The translations under genes were made by a program, and so were the position numbers. DNA of 64,000 nt from Cunninghamia lanceolata (taxonomy: Eukaryota > Streptophyta > Pinopsida > Cupressales > Cupressaceae): positions 5,518,001-5,582,000 of the forward strand of contig BSBN01001687.1 in assembly GCA_027924645.1 (NCBI GenBank), read 5' to 3'. Shown piece after piece: positions 50,086 to 61,772 of the stretch. The first letter of the stretch is position 1; each line of letters opens with the position of its first letter. The notes beneath the pieces were generated by a model. That model was given only the letters and a program-made list of their open reading frames with translations. It ran no database searches and was not told where the DNA came from.

Positions 50086-51340
50086 TGACAAAGCCATCTC
50101 CATGGATGGAGAACCAACAACCAACTTGTATGGTCCACCCTCGGAACATTGGGTTCGCTTAAATATCCCATTACACAAGGGAGTACAAGGTAGTAGTGCA
50201 TACCATAGCTAGAAAAACAAGTGGATTTTTTATACCAACCACGAAATGGAAGTATTATGTAATAAAATTGGAACGAGAAAATATGTATCGTCTCTATATG
50301 GTGTTTTTTAGCACGATGTTCATACAAACCTTGTGATATAACTTTTTTAACACGCATGCTAGTGTAATGTTCCTCAGCTATCATGGTCAAGGAAAACCTA
50401 ATCAAAATACCAATATGTCATATGAGAGATTGACAACCTTAATGTTAGGTTTTATATACAAGTTAAGAGCATGCAAGAATTAAGGGTCATTTTGAACTCA
50501 TTTTCTATATGGACGGGTCTCTTGATTTTCTTATTGGAAATAAATATAAGAAATCTATTCATCTAACATATTGGGTAAGCAATTAGTTTCATCCAGAAAT
50601 TGAGCCAAATTTCCTTTTAACATTTTGTTAATACCGTAAGACATCTATCCAAATATCAAAAAATCTACTTTACACAACCAACACTGATTTTTCAATTTAT
50701 TTTCATAGAAGTTGAAGTTTTAATTTCAAATTTTTAAATTTGGGATGTATAATTTTATCTCATCAAAGTTACAAGTTACATTGATAAATTTGAAATATTT
50801 TAGATATTTTTGTTTTCATGTATAAAATTGAAATGTTTTGTTAACATGTATGAAAACAAAATCTCTAAAATTATTACACCTTTTATGTTATTTCTTTCCT
50901 ATAAAATTATTGAAACTCTCTTAAATTATCACATTGCGAAATTCTTGAAAACTAGTAACATCCTCTAAAAGTACTATCAAATGGCTGATAGATAAAAATA
51001 TTTTTAGCCTTATGGTCAAACACTACATAAACCACTTAAATAATGTAAATGTATATTTTTTAGTTAATAACACTACAAATTTTAATGCCTATCAACTATT
51101 TAATAGCACCTTTGAATGATGTTACTAATACTCACTTTATCCCATACTATTTTTATGATGCAATGATACATTATTATGTATACCTGCTAACACTTTCTTT
51201 ACTATTCAACCATGCAATTTTAGGTATGCAGTGGAAAAGCTCGGAAATACCTTACATAAGTTTTGAAGAAAGCATACCATATAGATTTCAGGTTTATTCT
51301 CTTACAGTACCATTGAAAGTCTTTAACAATTATTCATGTT

Positions 51341-51470
51341 TTTTTATTAAAGGAGTAAAATGGATTTTGAAGGGACCCCGAAACCTACAACAAAAATGCT
51401 GCCCAATAGACTAAACAATACTAACAGGCAGCCAGAAAACAGAAAGCAAAAAAACAAAAAAACCCAACTC
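51341..51470 (-). mobile_element. LINE 3' tail, 5'-truncated insertion
   Basis: 130 bp starting with a T-run; the minus strand ends in the plant LINE tail words TTTCGGGGTCCCTTCAAAA and an A-run. It is flanked by a 16-bp target duplication, AACAATTATTSATGTT at 51325-51340 and 51471-51486. Copy I at 43555-43571 has only one copy of that target, an empty site. Confidence 0.85.
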
Positions 51471-51609
51471 AACAATTATTGATGTTACTTTTAGTAGTAG
51501 TCGGATGCATATTTGTAGTTTACACATGGATATCTGTCCTGACCGAAACATCATGTACAGCAACCATTTGTGTTTATTCGTCCCCTGAAACATAAACAGT
51601 CGACTGCGT

Positions 51610-51691
51610 GAGGTGGTAATTCTCGTTCACCATCAGTTTTCTTTATAGGTTCTGTTCCCGCCATAGCTGATTCTTCAGAAGTTGCAACCAT
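51610..51691 (-). other. Candidate degenerate exon (unproven)
   Basis: An ATG at 51691 on the minus strand opens MVATSEESAMAGTEPIKKTD and stays open about 45 codons into the edge of copy II. The composition is unlike the surrounding AT-rich repeats. Family not recognised. It may be a transposon fragment. Confidence 0.2.
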
Positions 51692-51780
51692 TTTCTATTC
51701 ATTAATACTTTTTTAACTTATCAAGATCCAGCAATGAGAATGCACTTAAATAAATAAAGAGCCAAAAATTAGAGTTACCA

Positions 51781-52029
51781 GTGGCAGAGAATGGTGAGAG
51801 TAAAAGATTTACACAGAGTGTAATGAGCATGAAGACCAACAAGAGTTTTCTTGCACTTGGCCATTCTTTTACTCTTCCTTATTTTCAGTTGCACAGTACG
51901 TATTCTACTTCCTCTTGGCCATGCCCTAGAAATAGATTTATTGCAAAACAATGGAGTCTTAAACTGGAGCAAAATCTTAGGAGCAGATTTTTTGGAGTCA
52001 TTTTTATTCAAAATAGAGGTTTGTATTGA
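51781..52029 (+). other. Candidate exon with transit-peptide-like composition (unproven)
   Basis: An 82-codon frame, Ser/Thr/Phe-rich with few acidic residues after its first ~10 (HSFTLPYFQLHSTYSTSSWP), divergent from the candidate at 51691 and 90 bp away. AGAG followed by GTTTGT near 52018 could be a splice donor. No downstream exon was found, so coding status is doubtful. Confidence 0.2.
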
Positions 52030-53758
52030 AGTAAAATATATGACGTTTTAGATGTATATGTTATAATTAGTTTATAAAATATATGACGTTTTATCTTATA
52101 TAAATTTGAATCTTAAGGTATTCGATAAAAACTTTTGTTGTAAGGTAGCAATTAAAATTTTAAAGATAAATGAAGGTGAAGATTTCAAACAGAGTATCAA
52201 AATTTTTAAAAGATTATTTCGCCGAGATACAAGCACAAGATGAGAGCACTCATTTTTTGTTGTAAATATAAACTTAAAAAAAAAAAATCTAAATTGCATT
52301 TAAGAATTAAATAAATCTCTATAAATTGAAGATTGAGGCTATTTTAACAAATATAACATTTATTTAAGGTTGTGCTAATATTAGAAAATGGGAGAGGTGG
52401 TTGGTGTTTCAATGCTATAAGGTTGTGTAACGCCTTTGCTGAATGGGGATTAAAATATTGAGAAATTTACATATAAGGGGCAAGGAAGACCCTTTAAATA
52501 CTCGAAGACCCTCTAAATACTCTGAAAACTTGGGATTCCTCCTCGCTCAATCCTTGCCAATGGATGTATGATTGTGAAGAACTATTTCAATGAAATCTAG
52601 AATCAATTGATTGCAACTTGTGTAATGAGAATGAGGAAGAGCGCAAACAAAATTTAAATTGCTTTAAATCATACAAAATTTAAGCTTTTTAAAAATTATT
52701 CATTTGAGGAGGTAGAGTTATGTGTGTTGTGTAGAACAAGGAACCCCATCAATGACTGCTGGAGGTGTGACCCCAACTGGAAAGCATCAAACATAGACCC
52801 CAACTGGAAAGCATCAAACATAGACAAGGCAGAGAATCCTCGGCTTAGCACTCTGCATCATCTTGTGATTCAAGAGAGCCCCTATGGATCATTTAAAAAA
52901 ACAAGCACTCATTTGTTTTTGTTTATATGCACTGTATTGCTATGATATGAAGTATTCTATTTTTTCGGCTCTCTTTTTTTTATCTTTAAACTCATTTTTT
53001 TATAATATAAAATATACTATTTAAATGTATTAGGATTCATGCAGCCCACTTTAGATTTTTATGTAAATATTTTTGAAATGTTTAAAGAAGGTATATTCAA
53101 TCCAAGAATTAAAAATTATTTCTTAAATCAACTATATACAATTTCATATTTTTTTATTTTTAGTCTTAATATGTAATCAAATAAATACCCAGAATAAATT
53201 GCAAAAGTTTCTAAAATGAATTCATAGAATTTAAAGGTTTCTAAAATTTGAATAAATTACTAAAATTTCTAAAATGAATAAATTATTAAGTTTCTAAAAT
53301 GAATTCAAATATAAAAGTTTCTAAAGTTTGTTTACCTTATCCAAAAGTTCTTTTATTAACATAATTCATATAAATATATATTTATTTGTTTATTTATTTT
53401 TTTATAATTATTTTATTAATATAAATTTTCAAAAATATATAAGTCTAAAACACTTTATAAAAAAAAAAAATCATTTATTTTTATAAATAAAATTATATAT
53501 TTATTTATTTTAATACACTCTCAAAAAATTTATATTTTTTTATGGAATATTAATTATAATTTATGCTATACTTTAAAGAATACTTAAATATTTATTTTTA
53601 ATCTTAATAAATAATGAAATAAATACCAAACAACACAAGATTTTTTAAAGTTATTAAAATTACTAAAAGTTACTAAGATTTCTAAAATTTGTTTAATGCC
53701 ATACAAAAGTTTTTTGTGTTTATTAAAATAATTCATGTGAATATATATATTTATTTGT

Positions 53759-53760
<2 letters not shown>
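52030..53760. other. AT-rich intergenic sequence
   Basis: No credible gene. 52771-52824 is a 27-bp unit (CCCCAACTGGAAAGC...) twice in tandem. 53170-53750 contains repeated AAAGTTTCTAAA words, about eight loose copies. Confidence 0.5.

Positions 53761-53825
<65 letters not shown>
53761..53825. repeat. (AT)n microsatellite
   Basis: About 32 uninterrupted AT units. Confidence 0.98.
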
Positions 53826-53828
<3 letters not shown>

Positions 53829-55289
53829 ATGCACTCTCAAATAATCTATATTTTTTATGGAATATTAACTATAATTTCTTTTAACACATGGAAATATTAA
53901 AATTAATGAAAGTTACTAAGATTTCAAAAAACCTACATTCAATCATAACAAACTTGAAGAGATTTCACTCTTCATTTCTTTGGATGCATTTGCATGTTTT
54001 TTATTTTCTCATAGAATAATTTGAGAGCTTACTTCTACAATTCTTAGACAAAAAAAAATTAGTTAGGGTTTGAAAAGAATGCAGAGAAAAATAAAATTAG
54101 TTAGTGTTTGAAAAGAATGCAGAGCAAAATAAAATAAGATTGCAAAGCAAATAGAATCAAATAAAAATAATCACTCTCAGATTTACACAAAAAATAAATG
54201 AAGGAAGCAAATGAATGTTTTGTTGTGAATGAAATGTTTTATATGACTTAAATAACTAGAAGTTTCAAAAATAGAAAAAAATAATTATTGCTTAAGTCAC
54301 TACATGATATTTCCTTATTTGTAGCCAACTTTATTATTTGTTGTAAAATTATAGTCATGCTTATTAAATTTATGAAGTGTAATAATTAAATTAGTATATA
54401 ACTCTATTAAAAATTATTGATTATGTGAGGTGTTTTTATTTTATTTTATTGATTTAATTTTATTTAAATAGTAAGTTTAAATTTTATTTTATTTTTGTGA
54501 GTTAACATAATATGTGAGGCTTTTTTCAAATGTTTCCTTTAAACCTTTTTGAAATTATAATTAGTTGAGATATTTATAATTAAATTTAAAAATGTCTATT
54601 ACTTAATTGTTTAAAGGCCATATTCAAATTTATAATTAGAGTTCTAAATGATATATTTAGATTTATTTAAATGATGATAATTAAATTTAAAAGGGTCTTT
54701 AGACATGCCAAATGTAGATTTTAATATTAACTTAACATTAAAAATTAGCTAGGGTTGATTATTCAATTAAAATAATTATTCCATTAAAAACATATTAAGG
54801 TTTAAGTTTTAATATTAACTTAGGGTTAATATTTTTAAAGTAAACACAATTTTAGTTAGAAAAGATTAATAAATGAGAAAACAACTCTTATTAATATTTC
54901 TATTATTTAGTAAAGGATTAATTATTGGATTAAAAATATATTAAGCTTCAAGTTTTAATATTAACTTAATATTAAAAATATATTAGGGTCAATATTTTTA
55001 AAGTGAACACAATTTTAGTTAGAAAATATTAATAAATGAGAAAACAACTCTTATTAATATAAGTGTTAAAAATGGAGTTTTGGTATGCAATTCAATTGTA
55101 TTGTGAAAAATTCACACAACACAATATAAAATACATTACTAATTATGAAAATATTTAAACTTCAAGCTTATTAGAATAGTGTTGGAATTAGAATTAGTGG
55201 TATATTACATATAGTAGATCTCAACAAAGCACAAAACTCTAAAATAAGAGATATAATAATGGAATAAAGATAAGTAAGCATTTGAAATG
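53826..55289. other. AT-rich intergenic sequence
   Basis: No gene seen. 54766-54900 and 54910-55070 share words (CACAATTTTAGTTAGAAAA, AATAAATGAGAAAACAACTC), so a ~150-bp diverged tandem pair is present. Confidence 0.5.
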
Positions 55290-56650
55290 ACCCAACCCTA
55301 ACCCTAACCATAATTCTAATTAAGGTTGGAATTAGGGTTAGGGTTATGATTAGAATTAGGGTTAGGGTTATAATCAACATTATGATTAGAATTAGGGTTA
55401 GGGTTAGAGTTAGGATTAGGGTTTCTATTAGAATTAAGGTTAGAATTAAGGTGGGTTACAATTAGAATTACAGTAAGAAATAGAGTCACAATTAGGGTTA
55501 GGGTTAGGATTAGGGTTCCTATTGGAATTAGGGTTAGAATTAGGTGGGTTACTATTAGAATTAGGGTGAGAATTAGAGTTACAATTAGGGTTAGGGTTCA
55601 CATTAGAGTTAGGGTTAGAGTTCAATTAGGGTTAAGGTTAGTATTAAGGTTAGGGTTAGGATTTGAATTATAGTTAGGCGTAGGGTTAGAGTTAAGGTTA
55701 GGGTTAAACATTAGAACTATGTTTAGGGTTAGAATTAGGGTTATTGTTAGATTTAAAATTAGGGTTATAGTTACGGTAGAATCAGGGTTATGATTCAAAT
55801 TAGAATTAGGGTTAGGGTTAGAGTTAATATTAGGGTTAGAATTAAGGTGGGTTACTATTAGAATTAGAGTTACAGTAAGCATTAGTGATTATGGTGGGTT
55901 ACAATTAGGATTAGGGTTCAAATTAGAGTTAGGGTTAGAGTTCAACTAGGGTTAAGGTTAGTATCAAGGTTAGGGTTAGGTTTTGAATTATAACCAAGCT
56001 TAGGGTTAGAGTTAGGATTAGGGTTAGGGTTGAAATTAGAGCTATGTTTAGGGTTAAAATAAGGGTTATGGTTAGGGTTATCTTTAAAATTAGGATTAGG
56101 TTTAGGGTTTAGGGTTTAGGGTTGGGGTTAGGGTTAGGGTTAGGGTTAGGGTTTGAATTAGTGTTAGAATTAAAATTATAGTTACAATCAATTTTATGGT
56201 TAGGGTTAGAATTAGGATCAGTGTTAGGGTCAGTATTAGGTTTAGAATTAGAGATACAATTATGGTTATAATTAGGGTTAGGGTTATTGCTATAATTAAG
56301 GTTAGGGTTAGTATTACGGTTAGGGTTATTGTCAGAATTAGAGTTAGGGTTAGTATTAGGGTTAAGGTTGTTGTTAGAAGTAGGGTTAGGGTTCAACATT
56401 TATATTAAAATATTTGTTAAAAATAGGTACCCCTTTTGAAAATCTAGCCTAGGTAATTCTAATATAACCTTGGTTCTGACCCTAACCCAAACCCTAATTC
56501 TAAATCTAACCCTAATTATATTTCTAACCCTAACCCTAACCTTAATCCTAACACTAATGCTAACCCTAATTCCAATTCTAACCCTAACCCTAATTCTAAC
56601 CTAAACACTAACCCTAACCCTAATTTTAACCCCTAACTCTAATCCTAAAT
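55290..56650. repeat. Interstitial telomere-like repeat block with strand switches
   Basis: Degenerate TTAGGG units with inserted TTAGAA-type spacers. C-rich strand on plus at 55290-55320, G-rich at about 55322-56398, C-rich again at 56476-56650. The plant heptamer TTTAGGG appears three times at about 56100-56121, directly followed by about five TTAGGG units. Apparent ORFs with Asn-Pro repeats are products of the repeat. Confidence 0.93.
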
Positions 56651-56836
56651 ATAATATATAATATAATATAAAATTCTAATTATTATATATTATAATAATA
56701 ATAATTATAAACATAATATATTATTATATAATATATTATAATAATATATTAGATATATTATAAAAGATATATCTAATATAATATTTTTTTATATATTATA
56801 ATTAGTGTTAGAATTAGGCTTGCAGCTCTGGTTGCT

Positions 56837-56997
56837 ACTAGCATATTTATATTAAATATAATATATATAAAGTACGCTGAGAGATATCCTTCTCGAGGTG
56901 CCTATTTTTTTAATCACTAATCCTAACATTAGGTGCCTCGATAAGAATATCTCTCGGCATACTTTAGATATATTATATTTAATATAAATATGCTAGT
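56837..56997. repeat. 161-bp foldback (inverted repeat) element
   Basis: Arms about 56837-56903 and 56931-56997 are complementary with few mismatches, starting ACTAGCATATTT and ending AAATATGCTAGT, with a ~27-nt loop. The loop holds CCTAACATTAGG, telomere-like words. It could be a MITE or a hairpin made when an end was repaired. Confidence 0.85.
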
Positions 56998-57060
56998 TTA
57001 CCTGTACAATCTTTTAAGATAAGATATATCATTGATAACAGGCAGGATCAACCATTAAAT

Positions 57061-57553
57061 TTAAGCCCTTTAAATAATGTTTGCAACTGCTTTTGAAAGT
57101 GAAACTTATCTGTATGCTTTGGAGAACTTGCATAGTGGAAAACTATTGTTTTCACCTCTTCTAATTAACCCACAGATGTTAGTAAACTTCCAAATTAACA
57201 TCTTCACCTATGTCTTGCTACTAGTGCAAATGTATTGTAATAATCTATTCCATATCTTTATGTGAATCCTTTTGCAACTAACCATGTCTTGTGTCTTTCA
57301 ACATTACCATCACTATTGTACTTACTCTTATAGACCTAATTAGTACAAATCCATTTCTTGACATGTGGAAGCTTTGTAAGATCCCAATATCATTTCTATG
57401 AATGGAATCTATCTATTGTTTCATTGCTTGCACCCAAACCTCATTAGCACATGCATCTTCAAAACATGATGGCTCAAAATCAGCTTGTGAAAGTAAGATG
57501 AAATATATTGACTTACCCCTTAGATTCTCTTCATGTTCTTATCTTGTACTCCT
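57061..57553 (-). pseudogene. Element G reverse transcriptase, N-terminal fragment
   Basis: Reads QAMKQ, IDSIHRND, then LTKLPHVKKWICT, VYKSKYNSDGNVERHK and LVAKGFT, YGIDYYNTFALVAR across frameshifts. These are the opening blocks of copia RT. The catalytic YVDD block is absent, being beyond the truncation. Confidence 0.8.
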
Positions 57554-58560
57554 CTAATAAATTTCACTTAGGCTTCTTACCTTTCTTGTAGAACTAGGAC
57601 TTGAACATGGACTTGTAATTGGAATCAAAGAACTAGATGAGGGGCTAGTTGGTGGAGTTGTAGTAATTGGAACTAAAATACTAGTGGGATGGTCATTACC
57701 AATACCATTAATATTACCACCATTATAAATATATTTAGACTTCTCAACTTGGACTTTTTGAGGACAATACACCCCCCCTTCATCAAAAATCACATCTCTT
57801 GACACAACAATGTTATTAATGAGATGATTATACAATCTATGATCTTTGCTTTGTTCATTGTACTAAAAAAAAATTATGATTCATTTTTTGGATTTAACTT
57901 TTGTCTCTTTTGATTAGCTACATGAACATAGGCTACACAACCAAAACTTTGAAATAATTAACATTAGACTTTTTCTTATAGTAGGCTTCATAAATAGTCA
58001 TCCTATCAAGTGCACTAGTGGGACTCTAATTGAGAATATACATTGTTGTAGCAATTGCATTTGCCCAAAAAAAGTTACTTGATCCTGTTGTTTGTAATAT
58101 ACTTCAAGTCATCTCAACCATTGTGCAATTCTTCCTTTCATCTACATCATTTTATTGAGTTGTGTAAGTAGTGGTGAGCTATCTGTTGATCAAAATCATA
58201 TGACAATAGTCCATAAAATCTCTCAAACATAATTCTCCTTCATGGTTAGTCCTTAAGCACTTTATTTTACAACCACTTTCATTCACTACAAATGATTTAA
58301 ATACTTTTAATGTATCAAAGGCTTCATATTTGTTCTTTTAAAAATAAATCCAACATTTTCATGAATAATCATCAATAAAAGTAATGAAATTTGATGACTT
58401 ACCTAAGATTTTTCTTGCATAGGAACACAAATATCGAAATGAACTAGCTAAAGTTGATAATGGGCCCTCCATGCATTGCCATTTGGAAATGTCTCTCTTG
58501 CATATTTTCCTTTAGCACATCCTTCAAACACATCCTTGTGTTCTTCAACATTAGGAAAAT
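57554..58560 (-). pseudogene. Element G integrase and C-terminal linker
   Basis: About 58320-58000 reads KVFKSFVVNESGCKIKCLR, DERKN (catalytic Glu region) and SNFFWANAIATTMYILN. 57835-57554 is the C-terminal linker (YNHLINNIVVSRDVIFDEGG) followed by a Pro/Ser-rich tail. Many stops. Confidence 0.75.
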
Positions 58561-58576
58561 CACAAACTAATTCTTT

Positions 58577-58980
58577 TCATGTTAGTATATTCAAACTATG
58601 AAAATTTGAGTGTCCATACCTGAGATGCAAGAACCAAATTTTGTCTTGATATGCCATATTGGCATGATTGCTGCTATGTTCTCCAAACTTCAATGAGAAC
58701 ATCAAATTCTTTAACATAGACACAACTATAACAACCCTATGGCCTTGATAATTTTCATAGATTGTACATTGTTTATTATCAAACACCACTTCATAATTCT
58801 TTTCACATAGTTGTCCTACACTTAAAAAATTATATTTAAACATGGGAGTGTAATAATCATCATTAATACTTTTCATATCTTCTCTAGTATACAATTTTAT
58901 AGCTCCTTTTGTTTCAACCTCCAAGGATTTTCAGCTTTGTCATAAGATAAAAATAAATTGCTTGGAGAAGCTTGCTCATC
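58577..58980 (-). pseudogene. Element G protease C-terminus and GAG-pre-integrase
   Basis: Open block with YTPMFKYNFLSVGQLCEKNY and IWFLHLRYGHSNFHSLNIL, the typical copia order. The protease active site is missing; it should lie at the junction interrupted by element D. Confidence 0.8.
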
Positions 58981-59012
58981 CAAATGAAGATAATTAATAG
59001 TTTTGTTTTTAT

Positions 59013-59336
59013 TGTTAGTGTATATATATATTTCATACACTTAAGCATAAGCGTACTTAGGTGTGCCTTTATACAATCTTGACACATGCCTCATTGAGGT
59101 GTCAAGGTTGTTGGGCGATTATGAGAGGTGTCACCAAGTTGCCCACTAACTAGCCACTCATGCTAGTTTTTAGGGAGACAACTCACCACCACTCATAGTT
59201 GAGGAGTCCTTTCCTCAACTAACTTCCTATCTCATCTATATATACTTGCTTTTTTCCTTGTTTATCCATTGCAATTTCAATTGCTTTCACTCCAGATTCA
59301 ATACTTGCATTTGTCTCTTCAATCTTGTTTCTAATA
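59013..59336 (+). repeat. Element D 5' LTR
   Basis: Starts TGTTAGTGTATATA, ends TTTCTAATA. About 12 bp longer than its partner owing to a TA-run near the start. Ends TA rather than CA in both LTRs. Confidence 0.88.
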
Positions 59337-59349
59337 TGGTATCAAAGCA
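59337..59349 (+). promoter_or_regulatory. Primer binding site, element D
   Basis: TGGTATCAAAGCA, initiator-Met type, directly abutting the LTR. Confidence 0.88.
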
Positions 59350-61439
59350 AACTAAGATCATTTGCTAGTTTGAAGTATCTAGAGTTTCCTCCTTGCATTA
59401 ATCTAGTTTGTCTTTTTCCTAGTTTGAATTCTTGTTTGTGTTTTGTGAGTTTTTTTGCGCCTACAGGATGATGAGGGAAAGCTTTCGAGGCAACAACAAA
59501 ATTGTGAAGAGCTGACCCAATGCCATTGTGCAGACCTTCTGGATATTGTAGTTGGCCAAAGTGCAGTCATCTTTAAGTTGCTTCCCAACAAAGATCAACC
59601 TCTGCTCGTCTAGTAGAAATCCTCAGCTCATTCAAATGCTCTGTCTCATACAGACCCCTGTTTGCTGTGATGAGTTGAGTAAAGGCATTGAAGACAGCTT
59701 GGAAGGCAGCAAAAGGCCTGATCTGGTGCACTAGAAGCCATGCAGGCCCAATTTGAGAAGGCATTCACGAACTTTTTCACTTTGGAATGTGTTGTATCCT
59801 ATTCTGGGGAAAGTCCACACATGTTTTGAATGTCGTCTCCCTGCAAATTAAATGTCTATGGTATGTTTTACAAGTCTTGCACCAGTTTTACATGGGGAAA
59901 ACCCCAATATTAACATCAACAACTGATATAATGGTCAAATGACCTGTTTTGAGGTTGTTCCCTATCTTAGGAGCCTCAACATTGGCCTTGGCTAGAGCTT
60001 AGAGGCACCCACAACAAAAAAGAAGCTGCTAAACACCAATACTTAGATCTATGAGGGGTTCTTTTGCTTACGAAAGGTAGATCCCTGGTTGCAAAGTATC
60101 ATTCCTCTCATTATAGGCCTGGTCAAAACCACTGGTCACCTCTGCTACACCATACAAACCAGCCCCTATGCCTTTGTGGCATGAAAGCCCATCTCTCGAC
60201 CTACAAATGAGGCCACGTGACCCATTTTGGGCATCGTTGTTCACCCCATAACCTACAAACCTCTTCTAGCTGCCATAGCCCATGTTAGGTCACCCTTTGC
60301 GTTAATCTTGGGCACTAGAAAACCCTAATCCCTCTCATTTTTTATGTGGAATTTTTTTAAAAATCCTTCATAATATTTTTTCTTTTAAAAATTAATTGGC
60401 ATTTATATTTTTTTTTAGTGGTAATTTTTTTTTGGTAAGGTCCATTGAAAATGTATATGCACTAAAAATAAAGTGCCATAATGAGGGGGTAATTTATTTT
60501 TCTTTCAAATAGCATTTAAAAGTATGCTCTGTTAGTGTTAGAATAGGTATTTCACATTATTCTACTAGGACTAAGTAAATAAAACACAATGAGGGGGTCT
60601 TCAAAAATTTGAGGGCAAATTTACGTTCTTTAAAAAAATATAATTGTTAAATTATATTTTTTTGTAAAAAGGCTAAGTATTAGGGCTCAATTATATTGAC
60701 CTACTTAGACCTATAACACTATAGTTATAAAGTGCCACAAATTCTTAGGGGGTATCGTTGAGGGTATCATTGAGTCTTTTCTTTCTATACTTCTAAGTCT
60801 TTGAAATACATCTCATCTAGATGGTTTAATAAGTGTGATCAAGTCTAACTCCAAGTACTTCTATTCATATTGCAACCTTGAAAACACCCAATGGAAAGGT
60901 CAATGAACAAAGAAGTCACGAGCTAATACCTCATAAGTATAAGTCCAAAAGACTCTAATACTACATAGGATTATGTCACATAATTTAACTCAATGAGGTT
61001 GCAACTAAAAGAAGGTGGAATTGAGAAATAGGTAGATCCATTGATCCTTACAAACACTTTTCAAATTGAGAGCCTATGGTAAATGATCTATAATCTTGCA
61101 ATGGATTCACATCGATTCACATCTCACATCGAAAGGCTATGGTAAATACACCTAAATCTTGCATCAGATCACATTTCAAATTTGGTTAATGTTCCTAAAT
61201 CCTCATGATACTAGCTTCTATGGAGTCATTGCATTTACAGTTCAGCATCGACATTGAGGTACACAAGCATCTTCTAGATTCATGCATTTTTTCTCTCTTT
61301 TGGAGGGTAGTTTTTCCCACAGTGTTTTCTACCTTATCTGCACTTCAAGAGAGATTTTTATTGTATATGGGTACCTGATCAGGCCTAGTTGTTGAGACCC
61401 ATTCTTATTTGTGCCCAACTAAGCTATGCTTAAGGGGGG
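59350..61439 (+). other. Element D interior, no recognised coding domain
   Basis: Only short frames (59552-59734 on plus, overlapping minus frames). No gag or pol motif found. The 3' portion (61070-61439) is the block shared with element E. Confidence 0.55.
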
Positions 61440-61751
61440 TGTTAGTATATATTAGGCATAAGCCTACTTAGATGTGCCTTTATATAATCTTGACATATGC
61501 CTCATTGAGGTGTCAAGGTTGTTGGGTGGTTAGGAGAGGTGTCACCAAGTTGCCCTCTAACTAGCCACTCATGCTATTTTTTAAGGAGGCAACTCACCAC
61601 CACTCATAGTTGAGGAGTCCTTTCCTCAACTAACTAACTTCCTCTCTCATCTATATGTACTTGCTTTTTGCCTTGTTTATCTATTGCAATTTCTATTGTT
61701 TTCACTCTGGATTCGATACTTGCATTTGTCTCTTCAATCTTGTTTCTAATA
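61440..61751 (+). repeat. Element D 3' LTR
   Basis: 312 bp, TGTTAGTATATATTAGG to CTAATA, preceded by the polypurine tract. Confidence 0.88.
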
Positions 61752-61772
61752 GTTATTACATACTTTTAATTT

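Larger units (their letters stand above)
48390..51583. repeat. Duplicated segment copy II (with gypsy empty site)
   Basis: Homologous to 21579-22954 plus 42670-43668. At about 50378-50400 CTATCATGGTCAAGGAAAACC joins the two flanks that in copy I are separated by the 19.7-kb gypsy element. It carries two insertions of its own, 49533-50085 and 51341-51470. Confidence 0.88.
59013..61751 (+). mobile_element. Element D: small non-autonomous LTR retrotransposon
   Basis: LTRs 59013-59336 and 61440-61751, primer site 59337-59349 (TGGTATCAAAGCA), polypurine tract TTAAGGGGGG ending 61439. Interior 2.1 kb without recognised protein domain. Flanks TTTAT (59008-59012) and GTTAT (61752-61756) look like a target duplication with one mismatch. 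Inserted in element G between gag and protease. Its 3' interior matches element E at 15541-15712. Confidence 0.85.

Noticed and set aside
55622..56408. Open frames encoding Asn-Pro-rich or Arg-Val-rich repeats
   Set aside because: They are translations of the TTAGGG-like repeat in each frame and follow its period, with no start context or domain.
55290..56650. A true chromosome end
   Set aside because: The array is degenerate, changes strand twice, and is flanked on both sides by ordinary interspersed sequence, so it is interstitial.
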